A model generated the notes under the pieces. That model was not told the DNA's origin. It made no database searches and saw only the letters and a list, made by a program, of their open reading frames with translations. A program made the position numbers and the translations under genes. Positions 60,520 to 64,000 of a DNA stretch of 64,000 nt are shown here, piece after piece (position 1 is the first letter of the stretch; the number at the start of each line of letters is the position of its first letter). This DNA is from an uncultured Bacteroides sp. (GTDB lineage Bacteria; Bacteroidota; Bacteroidia; Bacteroidales; Bacteroidaceae): contig URYL01000006.1 of assembly GCA_900552075.1 (NCBI GenBank), forward strand, positions 62,001-126,000, in the 5' to 3' direction.

Positions 60520-62427
60520 TCAAGATAAGAGTTTGCGGTTGTATTCGCGTAAGGTTTCCAGCACGTTGCAACGTACATGGATGAAGTTCTCAATGCCGGC
60601 AGCTTTCAGTTCTTCCATGCAGGCCGGGGCACCTGCCACGATAAACATGGCACGTCCGTTGAGGGCCTTGAAGGCTGGAATGGCATATTCGGCATATTCA
60701 TCGTCACTGGAGCAGAGCACCACGATGTCGGCTTGCGCCTTCATGGCTGCTTCGATACCTTCTTCAATGCTGGCAAATCCTAAGTTGTCGATGACCTGAT
60801 ACCCCGCACAAGCTAAGAAGTTGCAGGAGAACTGGGCACGAGCCTGACGCATGGCCAGGTTGCCGATGGTCAGCATGAATGCCTTCGGACGTTTGCCGGA
60901 AGTTTCTGTTTCCAGGCGGAGAGCCTCGAATTCGCTGGCTGCACGTGCCGTCTGCAATTTAACCAAGGCTGTTTCCTCTTTTTCATGACCGCCGCATCCG
61001 CATTTCGTACATCCGTCCAGCGGGCGTTTGTCGCCGGCCAGTTCGTTGAAGTTCGGATACTGGTTGGTACCTAACAGAATCTCTTTCCGTTTGGATACCG
61101 CTTCGTGACGAGCCTTGTTGCTTTGGTTCACGGCTTCCTGTACGCTGCCGGATTTGACGGCTGCCAACATACCTCCCGCTTCTTCCACAGCCAGGAAAAG
61201 TTTCCAAGCCTCTTTCGCGATGGAGACAGTCAGGTTTTCAATATAATAAGAACCGGCAGCCGGGTCGACGATGCGGTTCAGATGAGATTCTTCTTTCAAC
61301 AGCAGTTGCTGGTTGCGGGCGATACGTTCAGAGAAATCGTTCGGAGTCTCGTAGGTCTTGTCAAACGGCGAAACGGTGATGGAGTTCACACCGGCGATGG
61401 CCGCACTCATAGCTTCGGTCTGTGTACGGAGCAGGTTGACATGCGCATCGAACAACGTGAGGTTGAAGTTGGAAGTTTCGGCATGGGCTACCATCTTGCA
61501 GGCGCAGTAGCAGGTGCCGTCGGCTCCTGTATTCTTGCAGTCCGTGCGTGGACATTTCGGCTGGTATTGTTTCACGATGTCAGCCCACAACATGCGTGCC
61601 GCACGGAATTTGGCAATTTCCATGAAGTAGTTGGAGCTGATGCCGAAATTGAATTTAATTTTCTTGGCTGCCAGTGCGGCGGGCACGCCGGCTTCCACCA
61701 GCTGATTGAGGTATTCATTTCCCCAAGCCAGTGCATATCCTAATTCTTGGTAAATATAGGCTCCGGCATTGTTCAGCTGTACCGAGTTGACGGCGATGCA
61801 ACGGAAATGCGGGTATCCGGCCAGTGTTTCCACCAGTTCCTTTCCGGTGGCGATGACGGCACTTACATCTTTTCCTTTCTGCATCATTTTACTGATGGGG
61901 TCGAAGTTCAGCGAGCCTTTCAGCTTCTCAGGTGCATAGCCTTTTTTCTGGAAATACGCTACCAGCAGTTGTGCCAGTTGCAAGGTATGGCGTTGGCAGG
62001 TAGAGAAGTTCAGTTCGATGCACTCGCAGCAGATATCCTTCAGCAGGGTGTCGAGGTATTCAGCACTGAGTTCTTTGGCTTTAATCTGGAATCCGAGCGA
62101 ATCGACTCCTTTATTCAATATGTCAAGGGCTTTTGCATTGGCTTCGGCGGCATCCTCCACCACAATGTCCTGACGGATAAACCACGTGTTGTCGTCTTTC
62201 TTTATACCTCTTATATATGGGTACTGTCCGGGAAGTCCTTCAGTGGTTTTCAGTCCTTCCAAATCTTCTTGACGGTAGAACGGCTTCACTTTGAAACCTT
62301 CGTTGGTTTTCCATACCAACTTTTTCTCAAAATCGGCTCCTTTCAGGTCGACCATGATTTTGTCCATCCATTCTTGGGTAGACACGGGCGGAAAATCTGA
62401 AAAGAGTTTTTCTTTACTATCTGCCAT
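60520..62427 (-). CDS. mutA: Methylmalonyl-CoA mutase small subunit
   Basis: 635 residues. Same layout as MutB, but the C-terminal domain lacks the DxHxxG motif (the place reads NLAMRQARAQFSCNF), so it binds no cobalamin and is structural. Two cysteine-rich patches are notable: CPRTDCKNTGADGTCYCACK in the barrel region and CTKCGCGGHEKE before the C-terminal domain. A TATATTTG -7 element lies at 62494-62501. First gene of the mutA-mutB operon. Confidence 0.95.
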   Translation of the reverse strand: MADSKEKLFSDFPPVSTQEWMDKIMVDLKGADFEKKLVWKTNEGFKVKPFYRQEDLEGLKTTEGLPGQYPYIRGIKKDDNTWFIRQDIVVEDAAEANAKALDILNKGVDSLGFQIKAKELSAEYLDTLLKDICCECIELNFSTCQRHTLQLAQLLVAYFQKKGYAPEKLKGSLNFDPISKMMQKGKDVSAVIATGKELVETLAGYPHFRCIAVNSVQLNNAGAYIYQELGYALAWGNEYLNQLVEAGVPAALAAKKIKFNFGISSNYFMEIAKFRAARMLWADIVKQYQPKCPRTDCKNTGADGTCYCACKMVAHAETSNFNLTLFDAHVNLLRTQTEAMSAAIAGVNSITVSPFDKTYETPNDFSERIARNQQLLLKEESHLNRIVDPAAGSYYIENLTVSIAKEAWKLFLAVEEAGGMLAAVKSGSVQEAVNQSNKARHEAVSKRKEILLGTNQYPNFNELAGDKRPLDGCTKCGCGGHEKEETALVKLQTARAASEFEALRLETETSGKRPKAFMLTIGNLAMRQARAQFSCNFLACAGYQVIDNLGFASIEEGIEAAMKAQADIVVLCSSDDEYAEYAIPAFKALNGRAMFIVAGAPACMEELKAAGIENFIHVRCNVLETLREYNRKLLS

Positions 62428-62493
62428 AGTGAATTAGTGTTTTTGTTGATATTCAGATTTAAAATTATAGTGTAGGTAAGTAACCTGCATGGG

Positions 62494-62501
62494 CAAATAT
62501 A
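62494..62501 (-). promoter_or_regulatory. -7 element of mutAB
   Basis: TATATTTG on the minus strand, 67 bases before the mutA start. The -33 box is unclear. Confidence 0.45.
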
Positions 62502-62660
62502 CAAATTTTCCGGTTGTTTATCTTACATTCTTTCTTTTTTTACAGTCTTGAAAGCCTAAAAACGTGAAACTACCAGAATGCTGGTTTTGGTACATGTTAA
62601 AGAAAAAAGTGTACATAAGATACTTATTCGGATTCTCTGTCAGGAAAAAAGAAAGAAAAG

Positions 62661-62692
62661 TTTGCCCTATTGTTTTTAATTGGTTACATTTG
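62661..62692 (+). promoter_or_regulatory. Promoter of the YidE-type gene
   Basis: TTTG (62661-62664), 20 bases, TACATTTG (62685-62692), with the ATG at 62719. Confidence 0.65.
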
Positions 62693-62718
62693 CCTTCCGA
62701 ATAAAAAATTTAATAACT

Positions 62719-64000
62719 ATGAATTGGCTACAAGATTTGTTTACAAATCCCAACTCTATAGCGCATATCGTGGCACTTTATGCTTTTGTGATTGCGGCGG
62801 GGGTATTGTTGGGAAAAATTAAATTCTTCGGCATTTCGCTGGGAGTTACATTCGTCTTGTTTGTCGGAATCTTGGCAGGACACTTCGGCTTTACCGGAAA
62901 TCCGGCCATACTTTCTTTCGTACAAGACTTCGGACTGATTCTCTTTGTCTTCTGTATCGGACTTCAGGTCGGCCCTTCTTTCTTTTCTTCGTTCAAACGA
63001 GGGGGTATTACGCTCAACTTGTTGGCAGTGGGAATTGTGGTGCTGAACATTGCCGTGGCATTGATTCTGTATTTCGCCCTGCAAGGCAGAATTGATATTC
63101 CGATGATGGTGGGTATTCTTTGTGGAGCGGTAACCAATACACCGGGACTTGGTGCGGCCAACGAGGCGTTGCAGCAACTCCATTATCAAGGACCGGAAAT
63201 CGCCATGGGATATGCCTGTGCCTATCCGCTGGGTGTGATGGGTATCATCCTTTCCATGATTCTTATCCGTTATATCTGCCGGGTGGATGTAAAGCAGGAT
63301 AGCGATGAAATCCAAAAAGAGGAAGAAGCCAATCCACACATGAAGCCTTATACCATATCGCTGAAGGTGCAGAACGAGGCCTTGAGTGGCAAGACCTTGT
63401 CGCAGGTACAGAACTTTTTGGCACGTGACTTTGTCTGTACACGTATCATTCAGGACGGACACATGATTACGCCAAATGCCAATACAGTGCTTCGCTTGGG
63501 TGACCGTATGTTCGTGGTGTGTGCCGAAGATGATTCGGAGGCCATTATGGCTTTCATTGGTCCGAAGATTGAACAGGACTGGGATGTGACGAACCAGCAG
63601 GACAAACCGATGGTTTCCCGTCGAATATTGGTGACACAGCCGAACATCAACGGAAAAACCTTGGGAGAGCTTCACTTCAGCAGCATGTATGGGGTGAATG
63701 TGACTCGTGTCAACCGTTCGGGTATGGACTTGTTTGCGGCCCGTCAGCTTCGTTTGCAGGTGGGCGACCGTGTGATGGTGGTCGGCCCGCAGGATGCCAT
63801 CGAACGGGTGGCTAACTTGCTGGGTAACCAGTTGCGCCGTCTGGATCATCCGAACATCGTGACTATTTTTGTGGGTATCCTCTGTGGTATCTTGTTCGGT
63901 AGTCTGCCGATTGCCATTCCGGGCATGCCGACTCCGGTGAAACTGGGTCTGGCCGGTGGTCCACTGATTATTTCCATTCTGATTGGCCGTTTTGGTCACA
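62719..64000 (+). CDS. YidE/YbjL/AspT-type transporter, partial
   Basis: The ATG at 62719 opens a frame that runs off the right edge after about 427 residues. Order: five N-terminal membrane segments (with GAVTNTPGLGAANEAL), two RCK/TrkA-C domains (about 215-285 and 295-370), then the second membrane half begins (TIFVGILCGILFGSLPI, GLAGGPLIISILIGRFGH). This is the aspartate:alanine exchanger superfamily; the transported substrate is unknown. Confidence 0.92.
   Translation, partial: MNWLQDLFTNPNSIAHIVALYAFVIAAGVLLGKIKFFGISLGVTFVLFVGILAGHFGFTGNPAILSFVQDFGLILFVFCIGLQVGPSFFSSFKRGGITLNLLAVGIVVLNIAVALILYFALQGRIDIPMMVGILCGAVTNTPGLGAANEALQQLHYQGPEIAMGYACAYPLGVMGIILSMILIRYICRVDVKQDSDEIQKEEEANPHMKPYTISLKVQNEALSGKTLSQVQNFLARDFVCTRIIQDGHMITPNANTVLRLGDRMFVVCAEDDSEAIMAFIGPKIEQDWDVTNQQDKPMVSRRILVTQPNINGKTLGELHFSSMYGVNVTRVNRSGMDLFAARQLRLQVGDRVMVVGPQDAIERVANLLGNQLRRLDHPNIVTIFVGILCGILFGSLPIAIPGMPTPVKLGLAGGPLIISILIGRFGH

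Noticed and set aside
59580..60584. Plus-strand open frame of 334 codons opposite mutB
   Set aside because: Antisense to a well-recognised gene and without a plausible protein fold.
62728..63999. Long minus-strand open frame of 423 codons opposite the YidE-type gene
   Set aside because: It mirrors the plus-strand gene, has a His/Thr/Gln-heavy composition with no recognisable domain, and lacks a promoter. The plus-strand frame matches a known family.

Overview
The window is a chromosomal segment of a Bacteroidota bacterium, most likely Bacteroidaceae (Bacteroides or Phocaeicola type). The evidence is: promoters of the form TTTG-N18/20-TAnnTTTG in front of many genes; a tmRNA whose tag reads GNENYALAA; a co-transcribed methylmalonyl-CoA mutase pair; a secreted GH29 fucosidase; DUF5683, DUF5020 and DUF2027 proteins; and few Shine-Dalgarno sites. 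Almost everything is housekeeping chromosome. The only clear mobile element is one intact insertion sequence.

Layout. 1-4922 (minus): cell-elongation operon mreB-mreC-mreD-mrdA-rodA (rodA runs off the left edge). 4995-10100: a split purine module. The IMP cyclohydrolase half of PurH stands alone before mreB, and a free-standing AICAR transformylase lies 3.3 kb away. Between them are a PiT phosphate transporter with a PhoU-like tail and a beta-carbonic anhydrase. 10206-12337: tmRNA followed by the insertion sequence. 12465-18570 (minus): parA-parB-DUF5683-mltD-rel. 18783-20710 (plus): surE-lpxB. 20756-24060 (minus): rsfS-ftsH-cdsA. 24280-24462: two identical tRNA-Gln genes. 24700-28169 (plus): OmpA-like protein, a radical SAM protein and a flavodiiron protein. 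28272-31834 (minus): Pif1-TPR helicase, YciO, MscS. 31877-32236 (minus): a small transcription unit that appears to encode a 30-residue protein. 32400-35906 (plus): MATE pump, Crp-like regulator, acyltransferase. 35896-38055 (minus): topoisomerase III. 38202-44786 (plus): metallopeptidase, hisS, rmuC, groES-groEL, guanine deaminase. 44977-46717 (minus): Nudix protein and queA. 46870-48342 (plus): Smr protein and thioesterase. 48495-51542: metY with a divergent Lrp regulator, then metF. 51536-53644 (minus): fucosidase. 53756-58137 (plus): DUF5020-NCS2 pair and an ABC exporter pair. 58356-62427 (minus): mutA-mutB. 62719 to the right edge: YidE-type transporter.

Functional links. Purine metabolism recurs (both PurH halves, guanine deaminase, NCS2 permease with an outer-membrane partner). 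One-carbon and methionine metabolism cluster at metY-lrp-metF. Envelope growth is represented by mre/mrd, mltD, lpxB, cdsA and ftsH.

The least explained signals are three intergenic arrays of short palindromes repeated at exactly 21 or 22 bp (33.86, 44.84 and 58.15 kb). They share geometry but not sequence. Next are the small-protein locus at 31.9-32.2 kb, a tandem TTGTAACA repeat that looks like a Pho box before the phosphate transporter, repeated TGTCAGAAT boxes with a sigma-54-like element before groES, and terminator hairpins that appear to insulate the insertion sequence.
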